Counted from the first letter of the stretch, positions 41,494 to 51,735 are shown. The stretch is DNA of 64,000 nucleotides from Winogradskyella psychrotolerans (GCF_018860565.1 NZ_JAHKPS010000022.1:485195-549194), one strand, 5' to 3'. Notes: generated by a model not told the origin, from the sequence alone. Made by a program: numbers and translations.

Positions 41494-43110
41494 ATGGCAA
41501 ATCATTCCCAATCAACGAAAACGATTTCGTTGGATCAATATGGAATTAAAAATGCAAAAGTTAATTATCAACTATCTTCAGATGAATTACACGCTGAAAC
41601 CATTTCTAAAGGATTAGGTGTAGAGTCTTCTTCTGGTGCTTTAGCAGTTAACACAGGTGAGTTTACTGGTCGTTCTCCATTAGATAGGTTCATTGTAAAA
41701 GATGATATCACTAAAGACAAAGTTTGGTGGGGAGACATCAATATTGCTTTTGATAGTGATAAATTTCAAAAACTTTATGACAAAGTAGCTGATTATTTGT
41801 CTGAAAAAGAAATTTATGTACGTGATAGTTACGCTTGTGCAGATGAGAATTACAAATTAAATATTAGAGTTATTAATGAATATCCTTGGAGCAATATGTT
41901 TGCATACAACATGTTTTTGCGTCCAACGGAAGACGAATTAAATGACTTTTCACCAGAGTGGACTGTTGTAAACGCACCTAGTTTTATGGCAGATCCAGAA
42001 GTTGATGGTACACGTCAACACAACTTTGCAATTTTAGATTTTACGCGTAAAATTGCTTTAATTGGAGGAACGGGTTATACAGGTGAAATTAAAAAAGGAA
42101 TCTTTTCGGCTTTAAATTTCATACTTCCTGTTTATAAAAATACTTTACCAATGCACTGTAGTGCTAATGTTGGTAAGGATGGAGATACTGCAATTTTCTT
42201 TGGCTTATCTGGAACAGGAAAAACAACACTTTCTACAGATCCTAATCGTAGTTTAATAGGTGATGATGAACATGGTTGGACTAAAGAAAATACTGTATTT
42301 AATTTTGAAGGTGGTTGCTACGCTAAAGTGATTAACTTGTCTCAAGAGCAAGAACCTGAGATTTTTGCGGCTATTAAAAAAGGCGCAATTTTAGAAAATG
42401 TTATTATGGATGATAAAGGCAATGTTGATTTTGCTGATACATCTATTACACAAAATACAAGAGTAAGTTATCCAATTTATCATATTGATAATATTAGAAA
42501 GCCTTCTATAGGAAAGAACCCTAAGAATATATTTTTCTTAACGGCAGATGCTTTTGGAGTTTTGCCTCCAATATCTAAATTAACTCCAAGTCAGGCAGCG
42601 TATCACTTTATTTCTGGTTATACCGCAAAAGTTGCTGGTACAGAAGCAGGTGTTGTAGAGCCTGTGCCAAGTTTTTCAGCTTGTTTTGGAGCGCCATTTA
42701 TGCCATTGCATCCAACAGAATATGCTCAGATGTTAAGCAAAAAAATGAAAGATGCTGGTGTTAATGTTTGGCTGGTAAATACAGGTTGGACAGGTGGTCC
42801 TTACGGAGTAGGTACACGTATGAAATTAAAATACACACGTGCTATGATTAATGCCGCTTTAAATGGTGACTTAAATGATTATACTTATGAAGATTATCAT
42901 ATACACTCTGTATTTGGTGTTGCTCAGCCAAGAACTTGTCCTGGAGTACCAACAGAAGTGTTAAGTCCAAGAACGACATGGAATGATGATGAAGCTTATT
43001 ACACTATGGCATTTAAATTATCTAATGCCTTTAGAGAGAACTTTAAAAAGTTTGAGTCTTATGCTTCAGAAGAAGTAAGACGTGGAGGGCCTCAACGTTA
43101 TTCGTTTTAG
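41494..43110 (+). CDS. pckA: Phosphoenolpyruvate carboxykinase (ATP)
   Basis: A 538-residue ATP-type PEPCK that converts oxaloacetate and ATP to PEP and CO2 in gluconeogenesis. Signatures: TGRSPLDRFIV (54-64), the kinase-1a loop FFGLSGTGKTTLST (about 236-249), the metal-binding DDEHGW (about 256-261) and the IYHIDNIRKPS segment. The length is normal. It ends at a strong bidirectional terminator shared with the convergent hemD gene. Confidence 0.98.
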   Translation: MANHSQSTKTISLDQYGIKNAKVNYQLSSDELHAETISKGLGVESSSGALAVNTGEFTGRSPLDRFIVKDDITKDKVWWGDINIAFDSDKFQKLYDKVADYLSEKEIYVRDSYACADENYKLNIRVINEYPWSNMFAYNMFLRPTEDELNDFSPEWTVVNAPSFMADPEVDGTRQHNFAILDFTRKIALIGGTGYTGEIKKGIFSALNFILPVYKNTLPMHCSANVGKDGDTAIFFGLSGTGKTTLSTDPNRSLIGDDEHGWTKENTVFNFEGGCYAKVINLSQEQEPEIFAAIKKGAILENVIMDDKGNVDFADTSITQNTRVSYPIYHIDNIRKPSIGKNPKNIFFLTADAFGVLPPISKLTPSQAAYHFISGYTAKVAGTEAGVVEPVPSFSACFGAPFMPLHPTEYAQMLSKKMKDAGVNVWLVNTGWTGGPYGVGTRMKLKYTRAMINAALNGDLNDYTYEDYHIHSVFGVAQPRTCPGVPTEVLSPRTTWNDDEAYYTMAFKLSNAFRENFKKFESYASEEVRRGGPQRYSF

Positions 43111-43127
43111 ACATAACTTATAAAAAC

Positions 43128-43166
43128 TAAAAAAGCGATTCTAAATTTTAGAATCGCTTTTTTTAT
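43128..43166. terminator. Bidirectional terminator between pckA and hemD
   Basis: AAAAAGCGATTCTAAA / TTTAGAATCGCTTTTTTT, a near-perfect palindrome with A- and T-tracts on its flanks. Confidence 0.9.
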
Positions 43167-43184
43167 GTTATAATCGTTTTATAA

Positions 43185-43934
43185 CTACTTCCCTTTATTT
43201 ACAGCATCAATATACTTCTGTAAAGCCATAGTCATAGAAGGAGTTTCAGGTGTTGGTGCAGAAATATCTACACGTAAGCCTTTTTCTTTAACTGCTTTTA
43301 CCGTTGTGTTACCAAATACAGCAATACGTGTGTCGTTTTGCTCAAAATCTGGAAAATTATGGAAAAGTGATTCTATGCCAGAAGGGCTAAAAAATACTAA
43401 GATATCATAAGTAACATTTGATAAATCAGATAAGTCACTAATAACCGTTTTGTAAAACGTTGCTTGTTTCCAATTAACACCAAGACTATCTAAAGTCTCA
43501 GGTATAATAGGTTTTACCTTATCTGTAGTAGGTAATAAAAACGCTTCGTCTTTATATTTTTTAATTAGCGGCATTAAATCTTCAAAGGTGCGCTTGCCAA
43601 CATAAATTTTACGCTTTCTATAAACGACATATTTTTGTAAATAATATGCAACAGCTTCAGACTGGCAAAAATATTTCATAGAATCTGGAACTTTAAAGCG
43701 CATTTCGTCTGCTACTCTAAAGAAGTGATCTACTGAATTTCTACTTGTAAGTATAATAGCTGTGTATTTGCTGAGATCAACTTTTTGTTGTCTTATGTCT
43801 TTGGATGATACACCTTCAACATGAATAAATGGTCTAAAGTCTACCTTAACTTTTTGCTTTTCTTGCAAATCAAAGTATGGGGAGTTCTCTATTTTAGGCT
43901 CTGGTTGTGATACTAAAATTGTTTTCACTTTCAT
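43185..43934 (-). CDS. hemD: Uroporphyrinogen-III synthase
   Basis: A 249-residue HemD-type protein that cyclises hydroxymethylbilane to uroporphyrinogen III in heme synthesis. HemD sequences are poorly conserved, but ILVSQPEP, TAIILTSRNSVDHFF (about 58-72) and ILVFFSPSGIESLF (about 180-193) match the two-domain layout. The DUF4271 membrane-protein gene directly upstream (17-base gap) is a usual neighbour in flavobacteria. The family call is sound, though it rests on few conserved residues. Confidence 0.88.
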   Translation of the reverse strand: MKVKTILVSQPEPKIENSPYFDLQEKQKVKVDFRPFIHVEGVSSKDIRQQKVDLSKYTAIILTSRNSVDHFFRVADEMRFKVPDSMKYFCQSEAVAYYLQKYVVYRKRKIYVGKRTFEDLMPLIKKYKDEAFLLPTTDKVKPIIPETLDSLGVNWKQATFYKTVISDLSDLSNVTYDILVFFSPSGIESLFHNFPDFEQNDTRIAVFGNTTVKAVKEKGLRVDISAPTPETPSMTMALQKYIDAVNKGK

Positions 43935-43951
43935 ACGTAAACCTTGTGTTT

Positions 43952-44602
43952 TTATGTGTTATATTCTCTAATTACCTTAAATAAAAGAATATAAGGTCCA
44001 ATTTCGAGAGCGCAAAGATACAATAAAAAATAGAAAAAATTGAGATTAATTAGCTTTTGATAAGTTTTGAAAGAAGTTAAAAAACCTATGACGTTTATAA
44101 GACATACCAATGAAAACGCGGATATCAAGGTAATCTCTAGAGGTATATTGGTGTATAGTAGAAACAAATTTGCAATTAAAAATACAATACCAGAATAATT
44201 TTTAAATGTTGTTTTTTGAAATAAATAATGGTCTATTAGGCTATCTATTTCAAAAAGACTACCAATTAGTCGTTCTATAAGCGTTTTTATGATAATAATT
44301 GTAGAAACCGTAAACAGCAGTTTTAAGAATGCAATTAATTCAAAAGATATTGGCGAAATAAATGTAGAATAGGCAAAATAAATAAAAATACTAAAAGATA
44401 AAGCGAGATTTATAAATAGAAAACTATCAAACTGGTCTATGAATTTTTGATCTTTGGTGTAGATCTTTAGGTATTTAGAGTTGCCAATAACATAAAGAAA
44501 ATCATTAAACCTAAGTGTGTTTACAAATTTTGCAGCTACAATAGAAAGCAACCCTACAATTGTAAAGATGGTAAACCATTCGTATGTAATGAAATTTCGC
44601 AT
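43952..44602 (-). CDS. DUF4271 membrane protein
   Basis: A 216-residue protein with about six transmembrane segments starting at residue 8 (WFTIFTIVGLLSIVAAKFV). The pattern and its position just upstream of hemD match DUF4271, a Bacteroidota family of unknown function. Persistent linkage to hemD suggests, but does not show, a role near heme synthesis. It starts at the ATG at 44602, diverging from the mannosyltransferase gene. Confidence 0.85.
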   Translation of the reverse strand: MRNFITYEWFTIFTIVGLLSIVAAKFVNTLRFNDFLYVIGNSKYLKIYTKDQKFIDQFDSFLFINLALSFSIFIYFAYSTFISPISFELIAFLKLLFTVSTIIIIKTLIERLIGSLFEIDSLIDHYLFQKTTFKNYSGIVFLIANLFLLYTNIPLEITLISAFSLVCLINVIGFLTSFKTYQKLINLNFFYFLLYLCALEIGPYILLFKVIREYNT

Positions 44603-44683
44603 TGTGCTAAATTATAAAGAAAAATAGAATAAGTTAAGTTCTATCAAAAAAGTTAATTAAAGTATTTAGTCCATTAAAAACTT

Positions 44684-44691
44684 TATTTTTG
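44684..44691 (+). promoter_or_regulatory. Promoter -7 element of the mannosyltransferase operon
   Basis: TATTTTTG matches TAnnTTTG exactly, 45 bases before the ATG at 44737. It would serve the mannosyltransferase, dihydroorotase and DUF4296 genes, which are tightly spaced. Confidence 0.45.
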
Positions 44692-44736
44692 TTCAAATTT
44701 TAAAAACCGTTTAAAAGCGTATTAAAAAGTGAGTTA

Positions 44737-45459
44737 ATGTCTGACGCAATTGTCATAATTCCTACTTATAATGAGATTGAAAATATAGAATCAATCATAA
44801 GAGCTGTGTTTTCGCAACAGAAAGACTTTCATGTTTTAGTTGTAGACGATAACTCACCAGATCAAACAAGTAATATTGTTAAAGGGTTACAGAACGAGTT
44901 TAAAAACCGATTATTTTTAGTAGAGCGTAAAGAAAAAAGCGGATTAGGAACTGCATATATTGCAGGTTTTAAATGGGCTTTAGAACGATCGTATCAATAC
45001 CTTTTTGAAATGGATGCCGATTTTTCACATAATCCCAACGATTTAATAAGATTATATAATGCATGCGCCAACGATGGAGCAGATATTTCGGTAGGTTCGC
45101 GTTATGTAAAAGGAATTACAGTTGTTAATTGGCCAATGTCTCGTATTTTATTGTCTTATGGAGCATCGCGCTATGTAAGATTAATAACGCGAATGCGCGT
45201 TAAAGATTCTACTGCAGGTTTTGTGTGTTATAAAAGAAGCGTGTTAGAAGCCATTAATCTCGAAAAAATAGAATTTGTAGGTTATGCGTTTCAGATTGAA
45301 ATGAAATTTAAAGCTCATAAAAAGGGGTTTAAAATTGTAGAAATTCCTGTTATCTTTAAAGATAGAACAAAAGGGAAGTCAAAAATGAGTGGAAGTATTA
45401 TATCTGAAGCTATTTTTGGTGTGATTAGTTTAAAATTTAAAAGTTTATTTGCAAAGTAA
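44737..45459 (+). CDS. Polyprenol monophosphomannose synthase
   Basis: A 240-residue GT2 glycosyltransferase of the dolichol-phosphate mannosyltransferase type. [14 protein letters not shown] (8-21), the nucleotide-binding [14 protein letters not shown] (about 35-48), and the metal-binding DADFSHNP (about 93-100) are typical. It transfers mannose from GDP-mannose to a polyprenol phosphate at the inner membrane. No C-terminal membrane domain is present, so it is the soluble form. The dihydroorotase gene follows ten bases later. Confidence 0.92.
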   Translation: MSDAIVIIPTYNEIENIESIIRAVFSQQKDFHVLVVDDNSPDQTSNIVKGLQNEFKNRLFLVERKEKSGLGTAYIAGFKWALERSYQYLFEMDADFSHNPNDLIRLYNACANDGADISVGSRYVKGITVVNWPMSRILLSYGASRYVRLITRMRVKDSTAGFVCYKRSVLEAINLEKIEFVGYAFQIEMKFKAHKKGFKIVEIPVIFKDRTKGKSKMSGSIISEAIFGVISLKFKSLFAK

Positions 45460-45469
45460 GAAAGAGCAC

Positions 45470-46813
45470 ATGAAGCGAAATACCCTTATAAAAAACGCTA
45501 AAATCGTTAACGAAGGAAAAATTGTCGAAGGAGATATTCTTATCGAAGACAATATTATTAAAGAAATAGATATCTCAATAAGTGTAAAGTCTGCGGATAT
45601 GACCGTTATTGATGTTGAAGGTAATTACGTATTGCCAGGCATGATTGACGATCAGGTGCATTTTAGAGAACCCGGATTAACCCATAAAGCAAATATAGAA
45701 ACCGAATCTAAAGCGGCTTTGGCTGGAGGGATTACGTCTTTTATAGAAATGCCAAATACCAATCCACAAACAACAACCGTAGAAAGGTTAGAGGAAAAAT
45801 TTGCTATTGCGGCAGAATCTTCATATGCTAACTATTCGTTTATGTTTGGAGGAACAAATGATAACTTAGATGAGATTTTAAAAATCGATCCTAAGACTGT
45901 TGCAGGTTTGAAATTATTTTTAGGATCTTCTACAGGTAATATGTTAGTTGATGATCCTAAGGTGATTGAAAAAATATTTTCAAGTACAGATATGGTAATT
46001 TCTGTGCATTGTGAAGATGAAGCAACTATAAAAGAAAATTTGGCTAAATACAAAGCGGAGTATGGAGATGACATTCCTATGGAAAAACATCCAATTATTA
46101 GGAGTGAAGAAGCTTGTTATATTTCGTCTTCTAAAGCCATTGAATTAGCCAAGAAAACAGGTGCTAGATTGCATGTGTTTCATTTGTCAACAGGGAAAGA
46201 AACGAGTTTGTTCTCTAATAAAATTCCGTTAAAAGATAAAAAGATCACAGCAGAGGTTTGTGTACATCATTTGTGGTTTTCGGATGAAGACTATGCTAAA
46301 AAAGGAAGCTATATAAAATGGAATCCTGCGGTAAAAACAGCAAAAGATAGAGATCAACTTTGGAAAGCATTATTAGATGATAGAATAGATGTTATTGCAA
46401 CAGACCATGCGCCACATACGCTTGAAGAGAAAAATAATCTATACACCAGTGCGCCTTCAGGCGGACCTTTAGTGCAACATGCTTTAGTGGCGCTATTAGA
46501 AGCGCACCATCAAGGTAAGATTTCAGTAGAAAAAATAGTAGAGAAAGCCTGCCATAATCCTGCTATATTATTTAATGTAGAAAAGCGTGGTTATATAAGA
46601 GAAGGATATTTTGCAGATTTAGTTGTTGTAGATCCACAAAGTCCTTGGACTGTAAATAAAAGTAATATTCTTTATAAATGTGGATGGTCTCCTTTTGAAG
46701 GGAATACATTTAAAAGTAGAATAACACATACTTTTGTTAATGGGCAATTAGCCTATAACAATTTTAAGGTTTTAGACGTTAAAGCAGGGCAACGATTAAC
46801 TTTTAATAGATAA
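45470..46813 (+). CDS. pyrC: Dihydroorotase-like amidohydrolase
   Basis: A 447-residue amidohydrolase of the type I dihydroorotase group, for the third step of pyrimidine synthesis. I start it at the ATG at 45470, since a start at 45449 lies in the previous gene. The usual zinc-binding HxH motif reads Q62-V-H64 ([14 protein letters not shown]), so its first His is replaced by Gln. Later ligands are in place: VHCEDE (about 175), FHLSTGKE (about 237) and TDHAPH (about 308). I recall this QVH variant in other Bacteroidota dihydroorotases, so it may still be active. It could be an allantoinase or hydantoinase-like paralogue instead. The DUF4296 gene follows after one base. Confidence 0.87.
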   Translation: MKRNTLIKNAKIVNEGKIVEGDILIEDNIIKEIDISISVKSADMTVIDVEGNYVLPGMIDDQVHFREPGLTHKANIETESKAALAGGITSFIEMPNTNPQTTTVERLEEKFAIAAESSYANYSFMFGGTNDNLDEILKIDPKTVAGLKLFLGSSTGNMLVDDPKVIEKIFSSTDMVISVHCEDEATIKENLAKYKAEYGDDIPMEKHPIIRSEEACYISSSKAIELAKKTGARLHVFHLSTGKETSLFSNKIPLKDKKITAEVCVHHLWFSDEDYAKKGSYIKWNPAVKTAKDRDQLWKALLDDRIDVIATDHAPHTLEEKNNLYTSAPSGGPLVQHALVALLEAHHQGKISVEKIVEKACHNPAILFNVEKRGYIREGYFADLVVVDPQSPWTVNKSNILYKCGWSPFEGNTFKSRITHTFVNGQLAYNNFKVLDVKAGQRLTFNR

Positions 46814-46814
46814 A

Positions 46815-47294
46815 ATGTTTAAACGAATTAGCTTATTATTAATATTAGGAATTTTGGTTTTAGCATGTAATGGCTTTGATAAACCCAAAAAGCCGGATAA
46901 TTTAATTTCAGAAACTCAGATGTCTGAGCTTTTATACGACTTATATATTGTTAATTCAGCAAAAGGAGTAAACAAAAAAATATTGGAAGCTAATGGCGTT
47001 GTTCCAGAGTCTTATATTTTAACAAAACACAATATTGATAGCGCTCAATTTGCAGATAGTAATACGTATTACACTTATGATACAGAAGCTTATAAAGCTA
47101 TTGTAGAGCGTGTAAAAGCAAGATTAGAAAAAGAAAAACAAGAATTACAAGAATTAGCAGAAAGAGAGAACGACTCAATAAAAAGACGCAAAGACTCTAT
47201 TAAAAGTTTGAATAAAAATAAAAGAGGAGAGCTAAAGGTTAAAAAGCAAAATGCTAAAGGTCTTTTAGGTACAATTGACTCACTTCCTCAATAG
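46815..47294 (+). CDS. DUF4296 lipoprotein
   Basis: A 159-residue lipoprotein with Cys18 after a hydrophobic signal (LLLILGILVLAC). The conserved core ISETQMSELLYDLYIVNSAKG (about 31-51) and QYNIDSAQFADSNTYYTYDTEAYKAI-like stretch (about 74-100) define DUF4296, restricted to Bacteroidota. The C-terminal 50 residues are charged helix. Function is unknown. It starts one base after the dihydroorotase stop, so the two are co-transcribed. Its 3' end overlaps the convergent epimerase gene by 41 bases. Confidence 0.87.
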   Translation: MFKRISLLLILGILVLACNGFDKPKKPDNLISETQMSELLYDLYIVNSAKGVNKKILEANGVVPESYILTKHNIDSAQFADSNTYYTYDTEAYKAIVERVKARLEKEKQELQELAERENDSIKRRKDSIKSLNKNKRGELKVKKQNAKGLLGTIDSLPQ

Positions 47295-48288
47295 AATCAT
47301 TTATAGGTTTGAATTTAAAATCTAAAGCTTTTTTCAATTTTGAAGCATCAAACTTCGAAATTCTAACGGCAGATTTTGCGTTTTGTTTGGATAAATTTCT
47401 AGGCCTTCCTAGAATCTTATGATTTAACCAATCTAGTCGCCAAGCAATTTCTAATAACCATGGTTTAGCTTCTTTTGTTGGAGGTTTAACATCTAGGGCT
47501 TTAGCGGTTTTAATCTGTAAAGTTTTAAAACTTAAGTTTTCAGAAACTAAAATAAACCCTTCATTCTTAAGGTTACTGTTCATGAGTTGTTCCATAGCAT
47601 TTACGACATCCCAAACATCTATATAGCCCGTAATACCATTGGTGTAATATCTCATGCCCTTAAATATTCGCTTAAATAAACTACCGCTACCTCCTTCATT
47701 CCAAAATCCCGCACCTAAAATAATTCCTGGATTTACAATGACAACATTTAAACCCTCTTGAGTTCCACGCCAAACCTCCAGTTCTGCTCCATATTTGGTT
47801 ATGGCATACACACTATTGTCGTCTTCAGGATTCCAATCGGTTTGTTCATTTATTAATTTTTCGGGATCACTATGATGTCCTACAGTAGCAACAGAGCTAA
47901 CATAACACAGTTTTTTAACCTGTTGACTTATGCATAAATTAACAATGTTAGCAGTGCCTTCAATATTTACTTTTCGTAGTGTATTATATTTGTTAGGTTC
48001 AAAAGAGATATAAGCAGCACAATGATAGACGTGAGTAACGTCTTTAAATGCATCACTTAATTTTGGAACGTTATTAAGATCTGCTTCAACCCATTCAATT
48101 TTATTAAAAAGCACTTCGGCATCATCAGAAAAGTAAGAAAAGACATGTTTTACGCGTGTTAATGTTTTCTTATTCCTATATATTGAACGAATAGGAATGT
48201 TACTTTTTAAAAGTTGAAATAGTAAATGCGATCCAACTAACCCTGTTCCGCCTGTAACTAATACCAATTGATCTTTAAAATTAGGCAT
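47254..48288 (-). CDS. NAD-dependent epimerase/dehydratase family protein
   Basis: A 344-residue short-chain dehydrogenase of the extended type. The NAD-binding loop is VTGGTGLVGSHLLFQLL (11-27), and the catalytic YxxxK is YAITKYGAE (about 165-173) preceded by the SSVAT serine strand. The overall form resembles the flavonol-reductase-like group, whose substrate in bacteria is unknown. It overlaps DUF4296 by 41 bases at the 3' end. The upstream gap of 274 bases to tyrS has a promoter only for tyrS. Confidence 0.9.
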   Translation of the reverse strand: MPNFKDQLVLVTGGTGLVGSHLLFQLLKSNIPIRSIYRNKKTLTRVKHVFSYFSDDAEVLFNKIEWVEADLNNVPKLSDAFKDVTHVYHCAAYISFEPNKYNTLRKVNIEGTANIVNLCISQQVKKLCYVSSVATVGHHSDPEKLINEQTDWNPEDDNSVYAITKYGAELEVWRGTQEGLNVVIVNPGIILGAGFWNEGGSGSLFKRIFKGMRYYTNGITGYIDVWDVVNAMEQLMNSNLKNEGFILVSENLSFKTLQIKTAKALDVKPPTKEAKPWLLEIAWRLDWLNHKILGRPRNLSKQNAKSAVRISKFDASKLKKALDFKFKPINDSIEEVSQLYLKDL

Positions 48289-48506
48289 AAATAAATTGAA
48301 TTATTTTTAGAAGAGTTGAAGTAGGAAATAGTAGTGAACCAATAATTGCAGTTGTCTTTTCAAATGAAAAATAAGCAGAAAATAAACGAATTATAGGTGT
48401 CATTAGGCGAAGTTAAAAATCTTACAGCTATTTTAGTGTTAGAGCTTTGTTAATAAGCTTAGGGATATCATAATTATTGATTCCTAAATTGGTTTAAAAT
48501 TGTCTT

Positions 48507-48535
48507 TTGTCTTTAAAAGCGGAAACATATCTTTG
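48507..48535 (+). promoter_or_regulatory. Promoter of tyrS with both elements
   Basis: TTG at 48507-48509, 18 bases of spacer, then TATCTTTG at 48528-48535. This is the best full match to the Bacteroidota consensus (TTG, 17-23 bases, TAnnTTTG) in the window. The ATG is at 48563. Confidence 0.75.
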
Positions 48536-48562
48536 CGCAAATCAATTTGAAACTAAAAAGCA

Positions 48563-49873
48563 ATGGCAAATAAGTTTGTAGAAGAATTACGTTGGAGAGG
48601 AATGGTACACGATATCATGCCTGGTACAGAAGAACAATTAGATAGTGAGATGACTACTGCCTATATTGGTTTTGATCCTACATCAGATTCGTTACACATT
48701 GGTAGCTTAGTACCAATAATATTATTAGTTCATTTAGAAAAAGCAGGTCATAAACCTGTGGCTTTAGTAGGTGGTGCTACTGGTATGATTGGTGATCCTT
48801 CTGGTAAAAGTGACGAACGTAATTTATTAGATGAAGTCGCTTTAGCGCATAACGTTGCAGGAATAAAAAGCGTATTATCTCGCTTTTTAGATTTTAATTC
48901 TACTAAAAAAAATGCTCCAGTATTAGTGAATAACTACGATTGGATGAAAGATTTTAGTTTTATTGACTTTGCTAGAGATGTTGGTAAACGTATCACAGTA
49001 AATTATATGATGGCTAAAGATTCTGTGAAAAAACGTTTTTCTGGTGACGAAGGAAGCGTTGGTATGTCTTTTACAGAGTTTACTTACCAATTAATTCAAG
49101 GTTACGATTTTCATCACTTGTACAAAACCATGGGCTGTAAATTGCAAATGGGAGGTAGTGACCAATGGGGAAACATTACTACAGGAACAGAATTGGTAAG
49201 ACGTATGCATGATGGTGAAGACCAAGCAAAAGCTTATGCTATGACCTGTCCTTTAATTACAAAAGCAGATGGTTCTAAATTTGGAAAATCGGAAGGTGGC
49301 AATGTTTGGTTAGATGCCGATAAAACTTCTGTGTACAAATTCTACCAATTTTGGTTAAATTCTACAGATGAAGATGCCGAAAAGTACATTAAAATTTTTA
49401 CGTTTTTAGATAAAGAAACGATTGAGAACTTAATTAAAGACCATAAGGAAACTCCGCATTTAAGATTGTTGCAAAAACGCTTAGCCGAAGAGGTTACTAT
49501 TTTTGTACATAGCAAAGAGGATTACGATAATGCTGTTAAAGCTTCTAAAATATTGTTTAGTAAAGATTTTAAAAATGAAATTAAACAATTACCAGAAACC
49601 TTGTTCTTAGATGTTTTTGAAGGAGTAAAGCATGCCGAAATTTCTGAATCAGAATTTAATGAAGGTGTAGATATGATTGGAGCTTTAGCTGCAAAAACCA
49701 ACTTTTTAAGCTCTAATGCAGATGCAAGACGTGCTTTAAAAGAAAATGCTATAGCTGTAAATAAAGAAAAAGTAAAAGAAGATTATATATTGTCTGCAGA
49801 AGATCTAATTCACGATAAATATATTATTCTTAGTAGAGGTAAGAAAACCAATTTTATTTTGAAAGTGGTTTAA
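48563..49873 (+). CDS. tyrS: Tyrosine--tRNA ligase
   Basis: A 436-residue class I synthetase. The HIGH-type motif is HIGS in [14 protein letters not shown] (about 37-50), the KMSKS-type motif is KFGKS (about 231-235), and an S4 RNA-binding domain ends the protein (from about 365). It charges tRNA-Tyr in the cytoplasm. The length fits the TyrRS family. It has the clearest promoter of the window and a terminator at 49898-49938. Confidence 0.97.
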   Translation: MANKFVEELRWRGMVHDIMPGTEEQLDSEMTTAYIGFDPTSDSLHIGSLVPIILLVHLEKAGHKPVALVGGATGMIGDPSGKSDERNLLDEVALAHNVAGIKSVLSRFLDFNSTKKNAPVLVNNYDWMKDFSFIDFARDVGKRITVNYMMAKDSVKKRFSGDEGSVGMSFTEFTYQLIQGYDFHHLYKTMGCKLQMGGSDQWGNITTGTELVRRMHDGEDQAKAYAMTCPLITKADGSKFGKSEGGNVWLDADKTSVYKFYQFWLNSTDEDAEKYIKIFTFLDKETIENLIKDHKETPHLRLLQKRLAEEVTIFVHSKEDYDNAVKASKILFSKDFKNEIKQLPETLFLDVFEGVKHAEISESEFNEGVDMIGALAAKTNFLSSNADARRALKENAIAVNKEKVKEDYILSAEDLIHDKYIILSRGKKTNFILKVV

Positions 49874-49897
49874 TAATCTAATAAAATAATTTTATTT

Positions 49898-49938
49898 AAG
49901 ACCTGTCTAGTTAAAAAATAAGACAGGTCTTTTTTTTG
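49898..49938 (+). terminator. Terminator of tyrS
   Basis: AAGACCTGTCT / AGACAGGTCTT stem with a 12-base A-rich loop and a long T-run, 25 bases after the tyrS stop. Confidence 0.88.
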
Positions 49939-50004
49939 CTTTATGACTAACTTTGGTAGGCTTATAAAAGTAAATTAATAGGTTTTTATTAACTTACACT
50001 TCAG

Positions 50005-50475
50005 ATGAAGCAAACAAAACAACTAGCAAATCGATTAAGAGAAGTTATTCTTAATGGTACTTGGATTGCAAACACTAATTATAAAGACCAATTAGAAAAT
50101 TTAGATTGGAGGCTTGCAAATGTAAAATTTGAATCCTTTAATACGATTTCAGATTTAGCTCAGCATATGCATTATTATATCTCTGGAATAACAAATGTGT
50201 TTGTTAATAATACACTTGAAATAAGGGATAAGTATAGCTTTGATTTTTCCCCAATACAATCACAACAAGAGTGGGATAGATTTTTAAATCAATTTTGGAA
50301 CGACACAGCACAACTAGCTAATTTAATAGAAAAACTACCGGAAGAAACCTTAAACAATGAGTTTGTAGATAAAAAATACGGTACATTTTTACGAAATATT
50401 GATGGTATGATTGAGCATAGTTACTATCATTTGGGGCAAATAGTATTGATTAAAAAAATCCTATTAAAAAATTAA
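50005..50475 (+). CDS. DinB-family protein, DUF1572-like
   Basis: A 156-residue helical protein. Histidines at about 50-53 (AQHMHYYI) and in IEHSYYHLGQIVLIKKI near the C-terminus provide the metal site of the DinB/DUF1572 four-helix bundle. It is a second member of the superfamily in this window but does not look closely related to the one at 15648. The function of this branch is not known. It converges with the LuxE-like gene. Confidence 0.75.
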   Translation: MKQTKQLANRLREVILNGTWIANTNYKDQLENLDWRLANVKFESFNTISDLAQHMHYYISGITNVFVNNTLEIRDKYSFDFSPIQSQQEWDRFLNQFWNDTAQLANLIEKLPEETLNNEFVDKKYGTFLRNIDGMIEHSYYHLGQIVLIKKILLKN

Positions 50476-50493
50476 ATAATAGTTTTTATAGTA

Positions 50494-50530
50494 TAAAAAA
50501 AAGTGCCCAAAATTACTTCTGAGCACTTCT
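50494..50530 (-). terminator. Terminator of the LuxE-like gene
   Basis: The minus strand reads AAGTGCTCAGAAG, a loop, then GGGCACTTTTTTTT, a GC-rich stem with T-run. It is about 150 bases beyond the LuxE-like stop; the intervening 50531-50680 shows no feature. Confidence 0.65.
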
Positions 50531-50680
50531 AACCAATCAATCAACTATTGAAAACCTTTCTTTTTCATAGCTTTACAATAGTCGTAGCTAAATCTTTATC
50601 CTTACAATATTTGAATTAATTAAATTTAAGTTGGCCAAATAGCGTTCAAATCCTATTGCTTTTAGAATATCAAATTTAAA

Positions 50681-51661
50681 TTATAAAGCCATTAAATTAC
50701 AGCCTCTAATATCTGAATTATCAAATCTTCCAATGATTTCAAAATGGCCATTATCATAGACTTTTCCTAAGTCTTGAGTGGCGATAAATGAACACGAATT
50801 TATATTCGCCAAATCAATTACGTTAATGCCGCCTGTTTTGTTAGGCCGCTGTATGGTTAGTGCGTCTTCAGTATCGCGCGTTAAAATTTTCATCCAAGGC
50901 GGACACTCAAAAATGCCATTACCTTTAGAATAGGCTTGGCTTAAAAGCTCGGTCATACCATATTCACTGTGAATTTGCTTGACACCAAAGCCAGTTTGTA
51001 AAATTTGATGCAGCTCTTGTCTGATAATTTCTTTTCGTCTGCCTTTCATACCACCAGTTTCCATGATTGTAGTATGATTTAAGTTAAGCTGAAATTGCTC
51101 AACCAAATCTAATAAAGCAAAAGACACTCCAATAAGCAGTGTTTTCTGTTTTTTAGTTTCTAGGGCTTTTAATGTATGTGCTAACTCTTCAATATTGTTA
51201 AGGTAAAATCCGCTTTCAGTTTGTTTAGATTTATCAATTAAATCATTCACCATATATATAAGTGAAGACCCTTCACGTTCTAAATAAGAAGGAAGTAACG
51301 CTAATACTACATAGTCTTCAATATCACCATAAAAGTGCTTAAAAGCTTTTGTATAACTGTCTTCATAAAGTTTTACGTCGGTGACTAAATGCTTACTTGT
51401 TGTACTTCCAGTTGTACCAGAGCTAGAAAAGGTTTTTTCTATAGGTTGTACAGTGCTTAAAACATCGTGCGATTTAAAGAACTGAATAGGTAAAAACGGA
51501 ATATCTGAAGTGCACTTTACATCTGAAGGATGCTTATATAATAAGTCACAAAATGAGCGATACACTTTATTGTGTTCAAACTGAAATTTAAAAACGTCTA
51601 AAGCTAGGCTATCAAACTCAGCTCTAGATGTAATCTTAAAAATGTCGTCTTTAGAAATCAT
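50681..51661 (-). CDS. LuxE-like acyl-protein synthetase / acyltransferase
   Basis: A 326-residue protein of the LuxE acyl-protein-synthetase type. The adenylate-forming loop SSSGTTGSTTSKH (about 85-97) and the later METGGMKGRRKEI and HSEYGMTELLSQAYS (about 233-247) match ANL-type enzymes and LuxE. Such enzymes activate a carboxylic acid with ATP. In flavobacteria this gene is generally linked to lipid or surface-polymer work, not luminescence, and no lux genes are present. The substrate is unknown. Confidence 0.85.
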   Translation of the reverse strand: MISKDDIFKITSRAEFDSLALDVFKFQFEHNKVYRSFCDLLYKHPSDVKCTSDIPFLPIQFFKSHDVLSTVQPIEKTFSSSGTTGSTTSKHLVTDVKLYEDSYTKAFKHFYGDIEDYVVLALLPSYLEREGSSLIYMVNDLIDKSKQTESGFYLNNIEELAHTLKALETKKQKTLLIGVSFALLDLVEQFQLNLNHTTIMETGGMKGRRKEIIRQELHQILQTGFGVKQIHSEYGMTELLSQAYSKGNGIFECPPWMKILTRDTEDALTIQRPNKTGGINVIDLANINSCSFIATQDLGKVYDNGHFEIIGRFDNSDIRGCNLMAL

Positions 51662-51665
51662 GCCG

Positions 51666-51673
51666 CAAAAATA
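51666..51673 (-). promoter_or_regulatory. Promoter -7 element of the LuxE-like gene
   Basis: The minus strand has TATTTTTG, an exact match to TAnnTTTG, five bases before the ATG. It follows the terminator of the T9SS cargo gene directly. Confidence 0.45.
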
Positions 51674-51684
51674 TGGAAAATAAA

Positions 51685-51714
51685 AAAGCGTCTCGATAAT
51701 TTTCGAGACGCTTT
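51685..51714 (-). terminator. Terminator of the T9SS cargo gene
   Basis: The minus strand reads AAAGCGTCTCGA, loop, TCGAGACGCTTTTTTA. It is a 12-pair stem with a T-run, 22 bases after the stop at 51736. Confidence 0.88.
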
Positions 51715-51735
51715 AAGTATGATTTTAAAATATAC

